A stretch of 64,000 nt of DNA from Microbacterium maritypicum (GCF_041529975.1 NZ_CP168030.1:310001-374000), one strand, 5' to 3'; shown: positions 16,230 through 25,053, numbered from the stretch's first letter. Notes: generated from the letters alone by a model not told the origin. Made by a program: numbers and translations.

Positions 16230-16706
16230 TGTCGGGGTGGGGGTCTGGTGCGGATGTCGGGTCTGGTACGGATGTCGGGAGGATGCACGGATGTCGGATC
16301 TGGTGCGGATGTCGGGAGGATGCGCGGCTGTCGGATGACACGCCGTGCATCGGTCCGACAGGTGTGCATCGGTCCGACAGGTGTGTGGGAGCAGGCCGCA
16401 GCGACGGGGTCGGGCTGGACGGGGGTCGGGCTGGACGGGGGTCGGGCTGGGCAGGGCGGAGTCGGGGGTCGGGTCTGGTGCGGATGTCGGGAGGATGCAC
16501 GGATGTCGGATGACACGCCGTGCATCGGTCCGACAGGTGTGCATCGGTCCGACAGGTGTGTGGCGGACGAGGCGGGCACGGCGGCGACCGCCCTCCTGGC
16601 GGCATCCGGCCCCCCGTGTTCCGTGCCCGACTTCCCCGGGGCCGTACACGCCGAACTTCCTGCTCCCCCTTGCGACTCTCGGCAGAGTGAGTGTACAGTC
16701 ACTCAT
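16230..16706. repeat. Complex repeat region with hairpin units
   Basis: About 480 bases without a gene, made almost wholly of repeats. A 90-base block at 16299-16388 recurs at 16474-16563 (offset 175) with only two differences. Each block contains forward units of the type TGTCGGGAGGATGCA and reverse-complement-type units TGCATCGGTCCGACA (twice), so it can fold on itself. Extra forward units precede the first block (16242-16300). Between the blocks is a 16-bp tandem repeat, GTCGGGCTGGACGGGG, about three copies from 16409. Related elements occur at 19768-19842 and 40681-40755. Confidence 0.85.
16685..16704 (+). promoter_or_regulatory. TetR operator upstream of its own gene
   Basis: GAGTGA-N8-TCACTC inverted repeat ending two bases before the ATG of the tetR gene. 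The same arms with the same 8-base spacer recur at 17311-17330 ahead of the MFS gene, which strongly supports a shared regulator. Confidence 0.8.
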
Positions 16707-17273
16707 ATGTCCAGCGCCCGCAGTTCCATCCTCTCCACGGCCGACGCTCGCCGGCCTGTCGTGGCCGCGGCGGCTCTGGCGGCGTTCGCGCGCAGCGGCT
16801 ATCACGGCACGACCGTCGCCGACGTGGCGCGCGAGGCCAAGATCTCCCCGGCCTACGTCTTCAAGCTGTACTCCGGCAAGGAGGCGCTGTTCGTCGTGGC
16901 GCTCGAGGCGTGCTTCGACGCGATCGTCTCCGCCCTCGAAGAAGGGGCGGATGCTGCCGCCGACACCTCACCCGAAGGCGTGCTCGACGCGATGGGCGAC
17001 GCCTACGCGCACCTCATCTCCGACCGGAAGCTGCTGATGCTGCAGGTGCACGCGCAGTCGGTCGCCGAGATCCCCGCGATCGGGGAGGCGCTGCGCGCAG
17101 GGCTCGAACGTGTCACGACGTTCGCGAAGACCCGCTCGCGGGCGAGCGACGACGACGTGCAGCGCTTCATCGCCTACGGGCAGCTGTGCCACTTGATCGT
17201 CACCACGCAGCTCGACGGACGTCCGGGGGACTGGGTCGCCCTGTTGACCAAGGGGATCACACACCCCGACTGA
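16707..17273 (+). CDS. TetR family regulator
   Basis: A 188-aa TetR protein. The N-terminal helix-turn-helix spans residues about 10-58 (AALAAFARSGYHGTTVADVAREAKISPAYVFKLYSGKEALF); the rest is the all-helical ligand domain, with one Cys in EACFDAI and one near the C-terminus (QLCHLIV). The frame is open far upstream through the repeat region, but ATG 16707 sits directly after the operator and starts a normal TetR. It is followed by a DHA2 efflux gene with a matching operator, so it should repress both. The short leader suggests leaderless or near-leaderless translation. Confidence 0.9.
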   Translation: MSSARSSILSTADARRPVVAAAALAAFARSGYHGTTVADVAREAKISPAYVFKLYSGKEALFVVALEACFDAIVSALEEGADAAADTSPEGVLDAMGDAYAHLISDRKLLMLQVHAQSVAEIPAIGEALRAGLERVTTFAKTRSRASDDDVQRFIAYGQLCHLIVTTQLDGRPGDWVALLTKGITHPD

Positions 17274-17310
17274 TCCACCCCGGGGCGTCAGCCCTTCTTC
17301 ATGCCCGCAA

Positions 17311-17330
17311 GAGTGAGTGAGTAGTCACTC
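17311..17330 (+). promoter_or_regulatory. TetR operator upstream of the DHA2 transporter
   Basis: GAGTGA-N8-TCACTC, matching the site at 16685-16704. It lies 52 bases before the transporter ATG, in the position of a promoter, so TetR binding would block transport-gene expression. Confidence 0.8.
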
Positions 17331-17382
17331 ATCCAACCGACCTCGAAACAGCACGGACAAGAAACCAGAACAGGAGCACGTC

Positions 17383-18801
17383 ATGACCACCCTCACCTCC
17401 CTCCCGACGCTCGCCGCACCGCGCAGCACGCGCCGCTGGCTCGCCCTCAGCATCCTCGCGCTCGCGCAGTTCCTCGTGGTGCTCGACGCCTCGATCGTGA
17501 ACATCGCCCTCCCCGTCCTCGGCCGGCAGCTCGGCATGGACACCGCCGCCCTCGCCTGGGTCATCACCGCCTATGTGCTCGCGTTCGGCGGACTGCTCCT
17601 CCTCGGCGGACGCCTCGCCGACCGCTACGGACACCGCCGCGTGTTCCTGATCGGAACGGCCGGATTCGTGGCGGCATCCGCCCTCGCCGGGCTCTCGGTG
17701 TCGAGCGAGATGCTCCTCGCCGCCCGCGCCCTGCAGGGCGTCTCGGCTGCGCTCCTCGCCCCCGCCGCCCTCGCGCTGCTGACCCAGCTGTTCCCGGACG
17801 ACGCCGAGCGCACCAAGGCGCTGGGTGTGTGGGGAGCCGTCGCCGGCATCGGATCGGCCGCGGGGGTACTGCTCGGCGGAGTGCTCACGGCGACCCTCGG
17901 CTGGCAGTCGGTGTTCTTCGTGAACGTGCCGGTCGGTGCGCTCGTGCTCATCGCCATCCCGCTGCTCATCACCCGTGACGGCATCCGAACCCCCGGGCGC
18001 CTGGATGCCGCCGGCGCCGTGACCGTCACCGCCGCACTGGTCGCCCTCGTCGGCGCTCTCAGCGCAGTCGAGCAGGTCGGCTTCGTGCACCCGCTCCCGC
18101 TGGGCCTGCTCGCCCTCGCGCTGATCCTCGGCGTCGCCTTCGTGGCGATCGAGCGCCGCGCTGCCGAGCCCCTCGTCCCGCTCCGCGTGTTCCGCAACCG
18201 CAACCTCGCCCTCGGCAACATCGTCATGCTGCTCGGCGGCGCCACCATGGTCGCGCTCTTCTTCGCCCTCTCGGTGTACATGCAGGCCGTGCTCGGATAC
18301 GACGCCCTCACCGCAGGCCTCACGCAGCTGCCCCTCGCCGGCGTGCTCGTGATCGTCGCCGGCGGTGTGCCCGCCGTGATCGCCCGCGTCGGCACGCGGC
18401 CGGTGCTGATCGGGGCGCTGCTCGTCCTGGCCGCGGGGCTCCTCTGGCTCGCCGCATCCCCGGCGGATGCCGCGTTCCTCACGCACCTGCTCGGCCCCAC
18501 CCTCCTGATCGGGATCGGACTCGGCGGCGGGGTCGTCGCGACCACGCAGCTCGCGGTCGACGGCGTCGGAGGGGCAGAGGCCGGACTCGCCGGCGGACTC
18601 GTCAACACCAGCCAGCAGATCGGCGGCGCGATCGGACTGGCTGTGCTCGGCACGGTCGCCGGTCTGCGCACGGCAGCGCTGTCGGCAGAGGGGGCGTCGT
18701 CTGCCGAGGCGCTCACCGGCGGATTCTCCTGGCTGTTCCTCGCGGCGGCAGGGCTCGCGGTCATCGGGGCCGGGATCGTCGCGGTCTGGCGTCGCGACTG
18801 A
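17383..18801 (+). CDS. DHA2 family (EmrB/QacA-type) MFS drug exporter
   Basis: A 472-aa, probably 14-helix proton antiporter. Signature stretches are LDASIVNIALPVLGRQLGM in helix 1, GGRLADRYGHRR (motif A) in loop 2-3 and ALAPAALALLTQLFPDDAER after helix 4. Start ATG 17383 has CAGGAG eight bases upstream. DHA2 members export cationic or amphiphilic drugs from the cytoplasm. The upstream TetR gene with shared operator predicts drug-induced expression. The exact substrate cannot be told. Confidence 0.92.
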   Translation: MTTLTSLPTLAAPRSTRRWLALSILALAQFLVVLDASIVNIALPVLGRQLGMDTAALAWVITAYVLAFGGLLLLGGRLADRYGHRRVFLIGTAGFVAASALAGLSVSSEMLLAARALQGVSAALLAPAALALLTQLFPDDAERTKALGVWGAVAGIGSAAGVLLGGVLTATLGWQSVFFVNVPVGALVLIAIPLLITRDGIRTPGRLDAAGAVTVTAALVALVGALSAVEQVGFVHPLPLGLLALALILGVAFVAIERRAAEPLVPLRVFRNRNLALGNIVMLLGGATMVALFFALSVYMQAVLGYDALTAGLTQLPLAGVLVIVAGGVPAVIARVGTRPVLIGALLVLAAGLLWLAASPADAAFLTHLLGPTLLIGIGLGGGVVATTQLAVDGVGGAEAGLAGGLVNTSQQIGGAIGLAVLGTVAGLRTAALSAEGASSAEALTGGFSWLFLAAAGLAVIGAGIVAVWRRD

Positions 18802-19024
18802 GGCCGCTGAGGAACGGGTCCGCGGAGTGCGTCTTACGATGCGCTGCGCGGGCCCACCCGTATTGGCGCGAGAGCGATGTGCCACGTCGTAGCGGCAGAT
18901 CATCCCGAGAATGACAAGTAAACACCGCAATCGAATTGTCATTCTGCTCCCAGATTTGGAGCGGATGCCGCGATGGGCGGATACTTCTGGCATCCGGACC
19001 GCCCCATTGGGCCGGAGAATCGAC

Positions 19025-19909
19025 ATGCAGACCCCCACCACCCTCGCGCCAGGAACGACCATCGCCATCGTCGGCGCCGGTCGTCTCGGACGCGTGCTCG
19101 CGCGCTCCCTGCGCAGGGCGGGGTTCGACGTCCTCGGCCCCCTCCGCCGCGATCAGTCGATGCCGAACGCCGACATCGCCCTGCTCTGCGTTCCGGACTC
19201 CGCCATCCCGGCCGTCGCGTTCGTCGCTCGACCGCACGTGCGGCTCGTCGGTCACGTCTCGGGTGCCACCTCGCTCGACGACGTCGACTTCAGCCTCCAC
19301 CCCCTGCAGACCTTCACCGGAGCAGAGACGCCCGACGTGTTCCACGGCATCGGCGCCGCAGTCGACGGCCGCACCGACGACGCCCGCGCGGTCGCCGAAC
19401 AGCTGGCCCGCGCGCTCGGGGCGCGGCCGTTCGCCGTTGCCGACGCCGACCGCCCGGCTTATCACGCGGCCGCCTCGTTCGCCTCGAACTTCGTGCTCAC
19501 GGTGCTCGATGCGGCGGAGCAGCTCGCCGCGGCCGCCGGCATCCTCTCGGGCGAAGCTCGCGAACTCTTCGCCCCGCTCGTCCGGCAGACGGTCGAGAAC
19601 TGGACGGATGCCGGCGCGCAGGAAGCCCTCACCGGACCGATCGCCCGCGGCGACGGGGAGACGGTCGCCCGGCAGAGGTCGGCCGCCGGAGAGCTCGACC
19701 TTCAGGAACTGTTCGACGCCCTCGCCGCCGCGACTCAGGCGATCGCCTCTCGCGCCGACGACCCGGTACGGATGTCGGGAGGAAGTACGGATGCAGGGAG
19801 AAACGCCGCCGATCCGCCCGACATCCGTCCCTTCTCCCGACAGGTGACCGGTGAGCCGAAGGAGCTGTCCGGCGAAGCGACCGCCGCCCCGAAGGAGCCT
19901 TCCGCATGA
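19025..19909 (+). CDS. Rossmann-like DUF2520 protein of the pantothenate operon
   Basis: A 294-aa protein. Residues about 8-110 form a NAD(P)-binding Rossmann domain (TIAIVGAGRLGRVLARSL), followed by a DUF2520 helical domain (LHPLQTFTG, DRPAYHAAASFASNFVLTVLDAAEQL, QTVENW). The fold resembles 6-phosphogluconate-dehydrogenase-like reductases. It overlaps panC by four bases (ATGA) and opens a panC-panD-panB operon, where ketopantoate reductase is the one missing step. I infer that it may supply that step or act on a related 2-keto acid, but it is not PanE by sequence. The last ~35 residues are encoded by a hairpin repeat (19768-19842) and look like an added tail. Confidence 0.85.
   Translation: MQTPTTLAPGTTIAIVGAGRLGRVLARSLRRAGFDVLGPLRRDQSMPNADIALLCVPDSAIPAVAFVARPHVRLVGHVSGATSLDDVDFSLHPLQTFTGAETPDVFHGIGAAVDGRTDDARAVAEQLARALGARPFAVADADRPAYHAAASFASNFVLTVLDAAEQLAAAAGILSGEARELFAPLVRQTVENWTDAGAQEALTGPIARGDGETVARQRSAAGELDLQELFDALAAATQAIASRADDPVRMSGGSTDAGRNAADPPDIRPFSRQVTGEPKELSGEATAAPKEPSA
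19768..19842. repeat. Hairpin repeat inside the 3' end of the DUF2520 gene
   Basis: ACGGATGTCGGG (19768-19779) pairs perfectly with CCCGACATCCGT (19817-19828), and TGTCGGGAG (19773-19781) with CTCCCGACA (19834-19842). The sequence shares units with the repeat blocks at 16.3-16.6 kb and 40.7 kb. It is translated as the unusual tail MSGGSTDAGRNAADPPDI of the DUF2520 protein. Confidence 0.75.
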
Positions 19910-20832
19910 GAGTCCTCCGCGCGATCCCCGAGGTGCGCGCGGCCGTCCGCGAGGCTCGGCTCGAGAACCGCACGGTCGGCCTCGTCCCCACGATGGGCGC
20001 GTTCCACGACGGACACCTCTCCCTCATGCGGGCCGCGCGCGCGGCATCCGACCTCGTCGTCGTCTCGCTCTTCGTCAACCCGACCCAGTTCGGCGCGAAC
20101 GAAGATCTCAGCTCCTACCCGCGCGATGAGGCCCGCGACGCCGCGCTCGCCGAGGCCGAGGGCGTCGACATCCTCTTCGCTCCCGCCGCATCCGAGATCT
20201 ACCCCGACGGGTTCGCGACGAACATCCACGTCGCCGGCCTCACCGACGTGCTCGACGGCGCGAGCCGCGGAGCGCACCACTTCGACGGCGTCGCCACGGT
20301 CGTCACGAAGCTGTTCGGGATCGTCCGGCCGGATGCCGCGTACTTCGGGCAGAAGGATGCGCAGCAGGTGCTCGTCGTCCGCCGCGTCGTGCGCGATCTC
20401 GACCTCGACGTGCGGATCGTCGCGTGCCCGATCGTGCGAGAGGCCGACGGACTCGCCATGAGCTCGCGCAATGTCTACCTCGACGACGCCGCGCGGCTGC
20501 AGGCGACCGCGCTGAACCGGGCGCTGGATGCGGCGGCCGCGGCGTTCGCGGCGGGGGAGCGCGAGGGCTCTTCGCTCGTGGCCGCAGCCCATCATGTGCT
20601 CGATGCCGCCGGAATCTCGCCGGAGTATCTGGAGCTCCGCGATGCTGAGACCCTGCAGCCGGTCGTCCGCGTCGAGCGGGACGCGCTGCTCGCGGTCGCC
20701 GCGCATGTGGGGGCCGCCCGGCTGATCGACAACCATGTGCTGTCCGCCCCCGATTCGGATGCCGCCGACCCGGATGCCGCTGATCCGGGTGCCGTCGGAC
20801 CGCAGGCCACCGAACCGAAGGGCGACGCCTGA
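19906..20832 (+). CDS. panC: Pantothenate synthetase
   Basis: A 308-aa PanC, joining pantoate and beta-alanine with ATP to give pantothenate in the cytoplasm. Family motifs are complete: [15 protein letters not shown] (HIGH-type nucleotide site, residues 29-43), [21 protein letters not shown] and the KMSKS-like MSSRNVYL. The C-terminal ~25 residues are a low-complexity Asp/Ala/Pro tail coded by a 15-bp repeat with GGATGCC words (20752-20800), not part of the fold. ATG overlaps the DUF2520 stop and the panC stop overlaps the panD start, showing tight translational coupling. Confidence 0.97.
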   Translation: MRVLRAIPEVRAAVREARLENRTVGLVPTMGAFHDGHLSLMRAARAASDLVVVSLFVNPTQFGANEDLSSYPRDEARDAALAEAEGVDILFAPAASEIYPDGFATNIHVAGLTDVLDGASRGAHHFDGVATVVTKLFGIVRPDAAYFGQKDAQQVLVVRRVVRDLDLDVRIVACPIVREADGLAMSSRNVYLDDAARLQATALNRALDAAAAAFAAGEREGSSLVAAAHHVLDAAGISPEYLELRDAETLQPVVRVERDALLAVAAHVGAARLIDNHVLSAPDSDAADPDAADPGAVGPQATEPKGDA

Positions 20833-21224
20833 TGCGACGCACGATGCTGAAGTCGAAGATCCACCGCGCGACCGTCACCGCCAGCGATCTGCACTACGTG
20901 GGCTCGATCACGATCGACCCCCTCCTGCTCGAGGCCGCCGACATCCTTCCGCACGAGCAGGTGCAGGTCGTCGACGTCGATAATGGCGCTCGCTTCGAGA
21001 CGTACACGCTGACCGGTGAGCGCGGATCAGGCGTCATCCAGGTCAACGGGGCTGCGGCCCGCCTCGTGCACACGGGCGACACGATCATCGTCATCTCCTA
21101 CGCCGACTACTCGCGTGAAGACCTCGAGAGCTACGAGCCGGTGGTGGTGCACGTCGACCGGGACAACGCGATCATCCAGGTCGATGGCGCCGTCGACCGA
21201 CTGTTGACGGAGGCTCGCGCATGA
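20832..21224 (+). CDS. panD: Aspartate 1-decarboxylase
   Basis: A 130-aa PanD proenzyme. It cleaves itself between Gly24 and Ser25 (YVGSITID) to make the pyruvoyl cofactor, then decarboxylates aspartate to beta-alanine, the second substrate of PanC. Family features: [12 protein letters not shown], Tyr in ISYADYS, and [11 protein letters not shown]. With ATG 20832 the cleavage Ser falls at residue 25, the same position as in E. coli, which supports this start. It shares one base with the panC stop (TGATG) and overlaps panB by four. Confidence 0.97.
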   Translation: MRRTMLKSKIHRATVTASDLHYVGSITIDPLLLEAADILPHEQVQVVDVDNGARFETYTLTGERGSGVIQVNGAAARLVHTGDTIIVISYADYSREDLESYEPVVVHVDRDNAIIQVDGAVDRLLTEARA

Positions 21225-22090
21225 ATGCCCACGCCGCCCCGCGCAAGCGCGTCACGCTCGCCTCGCTGGCTGCCAAGAAGGATGCCGGCGAGCCGATCGT
21301 CATGGTCACCGCCTACGACCACCCGAGTGCGCAGATCGTCGAGGCTGCCGGCGTCGACATCGTGCTCGTGGGGGATTCCGCCGCGATGACCGTGCTCGGC
21401 TACGACAGCACCGTGCCGGTCACGGTCGACGAGATGCTGATGCTGACGAAGGCCGTGCGCCGCGGGCTGACCGTTCCGCTGCTGGTCGGCGACCTGCCGT
21501 TCGGGTCATACGAGGCCTCGGACGAGCTCGCGATCGCCACCGCGCAGCGCTTCATCAAGGAAGCCGGCTGCGACCTGGTGAAGATCGAGCGCGGCGGCAC
21601 GACCGTCGATCGGGCGCGGGCTCTCGTGCAGGCGGGTATCCCGGTGGTCGGACACGTCGGGCTCACTCCGCAGACGGCCACGGCGCTCGGCGGCTACCGC
21701 GCACAGGGCCGCACGGCCGAGGCGGCGCTCGCCGTGATCGACGACGCCCTCGCCCTGCAGGCGGCGGGGTGCTCGATGCTCGTGGTCGAGGCGGTGCCGT
21801 CGGAGGTCACCGCCGCACTCGTGCCTCTGCTCGACATCCCCGTGATCGGGATCGGAGCCGGAGCGGATGCCGACGGGCAGGTGCTCGTGTTCCATGACCT
21901 GCTCGGGCTCTACGGCGGCGGCGCGGCCAAGTTCGTCAAGCGCTACGCGGAGTTGCGGGCGGCCGCGGTCGCGGGTGTCGAGGCCTATGCGACGGAGGTG
22001 CGCGGCGGCTCGTATCCCGCGGTCGAGCACGGGTACGGGATGCCGGAGGGGGAAGCGGCGCGGCTGGGGGAGCTGCTCGCGGGGCGCTGA
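21221..22090 (+). CDS. panB: 3-methyl-2-oxobutanoate hydroxymethyltransferase
   Basis: A 289-aa PanB, transferring a hydroxymethyl group from methylene-tetrahydrofolate to alpha-ketoisovalerate to give ketopantoate, the first committed step. It has a TIM-barrel with [18 protein letters not shown], metal Asp in [23 protein letters not shown] and VFHDLLGLY. It overlaps panD (ATGA). Last gene of the operon: a multi-stem inverted structure follows the stop at 22097-22171. Confidence 0.97.
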   Translation: MNAHAAPRKRVTLASLAAKKDAGEPIVMVTAYDHPSAQIVEAAGVDIVLVGDSAAMTVLGYDSTVPVTVDEMLMLTKAVRRGLTVPLLVGDLPFGSYEASDELAIATAQRFIKEAGCDLVKIERGGTTVDRARALVQAGIPVVGHVGLTPQTATALGGYRAQGRTAEAALAVIDDALALQAAGCSMLVVEAVPSEVTAALVPLLDIPVIGIGAGADADGQVLVFHDLLGLYGGGAAKFVKRYAELRAAAVAGVEAYATEVRGGSYPAVEHGYGMPEGEAARLGELLAGR

Positions 22091-22096
22091 CGGCCG

Positions 22097-22171
22097 AAAC
22101 GGAGACGCTCACGGCATCCGACGGCGTGTCGGTCCGCGGCGCGCCGCGTGTAGCGCGATGCGTCTCCGTTT
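22097..22171 (+). terminator. Multi-stem structure after panB, likely terminator
   Basis: AAACGGAGACGC (22097-22108) pairs with GCGTCTCCGTTT (22160-22171). Enclosed are two more stems: CCGAC-GGCGT-GTCGG (22118-22132) and the palindrome CGCGGCGCGCCGCG (22135-22148). A short T-run ends the outer stem. This can act as a terminator for the pan operon; the three-way-junction shape is more elaborate than needed. Confidence 0.6.
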
Positions 22172-22199
22172 TCGCTCAACGCCACCGATGCGAAGTGCG

Positions 22200-22412
22200 T
22201 CAACCCGCGTCGGGCTCCCAGCGCAGCAGATCGCCTGGCTGGCACTCCAGGACCGCGCAGAGCGCGTCCAGCGTCGTGAAGCGCACCGCCTTCGCGCGGC
22301 CGTTCTTCAAGACGGCGAGGTTGGTCGGCGTGATGCCGATCCGCTCAGCCAGTTCGCCGACGCTCATCTTGCGCCGCGCCATCATCACATCGATGTCGAC
22401 CACGACCGGCAT
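22200..22412 (-). CDS. XRE family HTH regulator, small
   Basis: A 70-aa Cro/C1-type helix-turn-helix protein of the YozG-like kind (MMARRKMSVGELAERIGITPTNLAVLKNGRAKAVRFTTLDALCAVLECQPGDLLRW). It consists of the DNA-binding domain alone. Its ATG overlaps the last base of the DUF2975 gene, a pair I know to be conserved in many Gram-positive genomes. It probably autoregulates this two-gene operon. Confidence 0.92.
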   Translation of the reverse strand: MPVVVDIDVMMARRKMSVGELAERIGITPTNLAVLKNGRAKAVRFTTLDALCAVLECQPGDLLRWEPDAG

Positions 22413-22900
22413 CAGATCACCTCGTCGTCGAGCTCGGCGCGCAGCGCTCGCGCCTCGACCTCACGGTCGATCGCCTGCCGCAGCAGCGCCTTCATGACGA
22501 CGACGAGCAGCGCCATCCCGGCGAGCACGACCCCGGCCCCACCGATCAACGCCACGACGCCCGGCGCCATCGAACCCGGCGCCAGCAGGGCGGCCAGCAC
22601 CCAGGTCAGCAGGGCCGCCACGAGGATCGCCCCGATGATCACGTTCACGTACCGGAACGATGACTCGGAGAAGATCGACCCGCGTCGCACCTTCGTCAGC
22701 AGCATCCACACGCACACCCCGAACACCTGCAGCGTGCCGACGCCCAGCACCACGATCGACACCAGCGCGATCCGACCCCACAGCTCCTCGTTCGCCAGGT
22801 CGAGCCACAGCAGCGGCACGATAAGCACCTGCACCGCCAGTGACCCCAGCAGTGCAACCGCGATCACGACGCGCAATATGACGATCGTCGTCTTCCCCAT
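22412..22900 (-). CDS. DUF2975 membrane protein
   Basis: A 162-aa membrane protein with four hydrophobic segments (about 7-30, 45-68, 87-110 and 118-140), typical of DUF2975. A Cys lies in the second segment (FGVCVWMLLTKVRRGSIFS); the loop RRGSIFSESSFRY is the family signature. Strong GGGGG ribosome site ahead of the ATG. It is the upstream partner of the small XRE regulator; the pair may link a membrane signal to transcription, but the role is unproven. Confidence 0.9.
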   Translation of the reverse strand: MGKTTIVILRVVIAVALLGSLAVQVLIVPLLWLDLANEELWGRIALVSIVVLGVGTLQVFGVCVWMLLTKVRRGSIFSESSFRYVNVIIGAILVAALLTWVLAALLAPGSMAPGVVALIGGAGVVLAGMALLVVVMKALLRQAIDREVEARALRAELDDEVI

Positions 22901-22984
22901 GGCCGCCCCCTTTCATCGAAGAACAACAGGAATCTATCGTTATTCGTTCGATCGGGCAAGTGGATGGGGCGAGCGGGGGAGCCG

Positions 22985-24625
22985 TCAGTGCCGCCGGACG
23001 AGACGGCGGATGCGGCGAACCGTCCGCCCCGCAGCATCCTTGAAGCTTCCGCCCGGCCACTCCCGATGCAACTCCACCGCGCCGCCGTCACCCACCGTGA
23101 GCGTGCACGTGCGCCCGGCCAGGATCGGCGAGCGACCGGCGCGGGCGAGCACCGCGGGATCGGCTTCGAGGGGCACGTCGAACGCCCATCCCGCCCGGCG
23201 AACCTTGACGCTGAGGGGGCCGCCTCGGGAATCGTCCGTCCGGTCGAACGAGCGCACGGGATCGATCGAGAGGGCGACCTTCGAGAGATCGCGGGGTCGA
23301 CGGCCGGACAGGATGCGCTCCGTGCCCGACTCGTCGCGGAGCAGGACGTCGACGCGATCGTTGCGCAACTCGCGATCCGCGACCAGGAGGTTGGTCGGCA
23401 GCCCCTCGAGCGACGACAGCGGCAACGAGGTCAGCCGGGTCGATTTCTTGACGCGCGACGGATCCCCGCCGGAAGTCTTCGCGCCGGAGGGGGTCTCCAG
23501 CTCCACCGTTTCGAAGACCAGCGCATCCTTCCCGTCGTGCGTGATGTCGACGCGAAGGGTGAGGTGCAGCCCGCCGCCCCGCGACCAGCGCGCGGCGGTC
23601 ACGGTGGCGCGGCACTGTACGCCCGACTCGAACTCCGCCAGGCGCAGCAGATCGTCGCGGCGATCGGCACGCAGCAGCGCCGCGCGGATCCGGTGCGCGA
23701 CCCCGAGGCCGGCATCCACGCCCGGCCCGAACCGTCGCTGCGTCAGCGGGACCACGACATCCAGCAGACGGTCGCGATACTCCTCCGGATACTTGACCAT
23801 GCGCGGCCCGGCGATGCGCTTCAGGATCTTGCCGCGGAACCAATGCCGCAGGAGTCGGTCGCGCAGTCGTCCCGGCTCGGTGTGCGCCTCGACGATGTCG
23901 AGCACGGTCTCCAAGTGCGGGAAGTAGCTCTCCGGCTCGATCCGGGCGGAGCTCGCGCTGCCCGGCTGCTTCACCCACGCGTAGCAGGGCTCACTCGCGA
24001 GGATCGAGATCGTCGACGCGGCGAAGTACGCCTGCATGACGAACAGGTGATCCTCCAGGCGCACGCGCCCCTCCGGGAAGCGGATGCCGTTCGCCCGCAG
24101 GAACGCCGTGCGGAACATCTTGTGCGGCGTGAGCATCTCGAGCAGGGGATCCGTGCCGAGGACCGCCCGGGCGATGTCGCGGCGGAAGATGCGACTCGGC
24201 AGCGGGCGGCCGATCCCCACCTCCTTGCCGACGACGACGTCGGACGCGTTCGCATCCGCGTAGTCGCACAGCTTCTCGAGAGCCCCGTCGAACAGGTAGT
24301 CGTCCTGATCGACGAACTGCACGTACTTCCCTCGGGCGGCGTCGACACCGTGGTTGCGCGGCATGCCCGGCCATCCGGAGTGCTCCAGCGACAGCACCCG
24401 CACGTTCGGACGCGTGCGCGCGATGGCGGCCAGGCTTTCACCGGTCGGCTCTCCCGAGCCGTCGTCGCACAGCAGCACCTCGAACGCGGCGGGGTCGAGG
24501 GTCTGACGATCGAGCGATGCGATGAGGTCATCGAACGATGCGCCCGGCCGGAACACCGGAACCACCACGCTCACGCGGATGCTGTGCCCGCTGCTGCTGC
24601 TCTCCGGCTGAATGCTCTGCGACAA
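22985..24625 (-). CDS. Glycosyltransferase family 2 protein
   Basis: A 546-aa protein whose first ~230 residues are a GT-A glycosyltransferase domain: VSVVVPVFRPGASFDDLIASL, LLCDDGSGEP (DxG region), NHGVDAARGKYVQFVDQDDYLF (DxD-type metal site DQDD) and EDHLFVMQAYF. The C-terminal ~300 residues form a beta-rich extra domain without a recognised name. It acts on a nucleotide-sugar donor, probably for a cell-wall or surface glycan. I prefer the TTG start at 24625 because GGGGGAG lies five bases upstream; an ATG at 24664 is the alternative. It stands alone, without polymer-synthesis neighbours. Confidence 0.85.
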   Translation of the reverse strand: MSQSIQPESSSSGHSIRVSVVVPVFRPGASFDDLIASLDRQTLDPAAFEVLLCDDGSGEPTGESLAAIARTRPNVRVLSLEHSGWPGMPRNHGVDAARGKYVQFVDQDDYLFDGALEKLCDYADANASDVVVGKEVGIGRPLPSRIFRRDIARAVLGTDPLLEMLTPHKMFRTAFLRANGIRFPEGRVRLEDHLFVMQAYFAASTISILASEPCYAWVKQPGSASSARIEPESYFPHLETVLDIVEAHTEPGRLRDRLLRHWFRGKILKRIAGPRMVKYPEEYRDRLLDVVVPLTQRRFGPGVDAGLGVAHRIRAALLRADRRDDLLRLAEFESGVQCRATVTAARWSRGGGLHLTLRVDITHDGKDALVFETVELETPSGAKTSGGDPSRVKKSTRLTSLPLSSLEGLPTNLLVADRELRNDRVDVLLRDESGTERILSGRRPRDLSKVALSIDPVRSFDRTDDSRGGPLSVKVRRAGWAFDVPLEADPAVLARAGRSPILAGRTCTLTVGDGGAVELHREWPGGSFKDAAGRTVRRIRRLVRRH

Positions 24626-24760
24626 AACGTCTCCCCCACGTCGACTGTTCCTCGAGCTAAACACGCCTTCCTGTGGGGGTCACCAGGCTTGCGTTTCGGC
24701 CGGGCGTGTGCAGAAGTTCGCACGGCGCGCAGGCAGAGCGGGGCGAGAGACTCCTCGAAT

Positions 24761-25051
24761 TCAGGAGGCGATGCGTCGTGCCGTGGTCTCGGCCGTGCGG
24801 GAACCGACCTCGTCCCACACCGCATCCAGCGAGATCTCGAGCACGTCGGCGATCGCCGCGATCGTCGAGAAGGCGGGGGTGGCCACGCGGCCGGACTCGA
24901 TCTTGCGCAGGGTCTCGGGGGAGATGCCGGCGTCCAGTGCGACGCTCAGCATCGACCGTTCCCCCCGCGCGCGCCGCAGCAGGGCGCCGAGGCGCTCGCC
25001 GCGCTCGACCTCGGCGGGGGTGAGCGGCATCCGGACCATCATGATGCCCAT
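24761..25051 (-). CDS. XRE family HTH regulator
   Basis: A 96-aa Cro/C1-type regulator (ERLGALLRRARGERSMLSVALDAGISPETLRKIESGRVATPAFSTIAAIADVLEISLDAVW). No ligand domain. It is divergent from a methionine aminopeptidase gene with 56 bases between them, filled by repeated operator-like sequence. No good ribosome site precedes ATG 25051, so the mRNA may be leaderless. Likely a repressor of itself and the map gene. Confidence 0.9.
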   Translation of the reverse strand: MGIMMVRMPLTPAEVERGERLGALLRRARGERSMLSVALDAGISPETLRKIESGRVATPAFSTIAAIADVLEISLDAVWDEVGSRTAETTARRIAS

Positions 25052-25053
25052 AC

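Noticed and set aside
16299..16563. CRISPR-like array
   Set aside because: Only two large blocks with an internal inverted structure, no regular spacers and no cas genes.
16248..16706. In-frame N-terminal extension of the TetR protein through the repeats
   Set aside because: The translated repeats are not protein-like and the TetR operator and ATG at 16707 define a normal-length protein.
17329..19068. Minus-strand frame of 579 codons opposite the DHA2 exporter
   Set aside because: Antisense shadow of a membrane protein with no recognisable motif.
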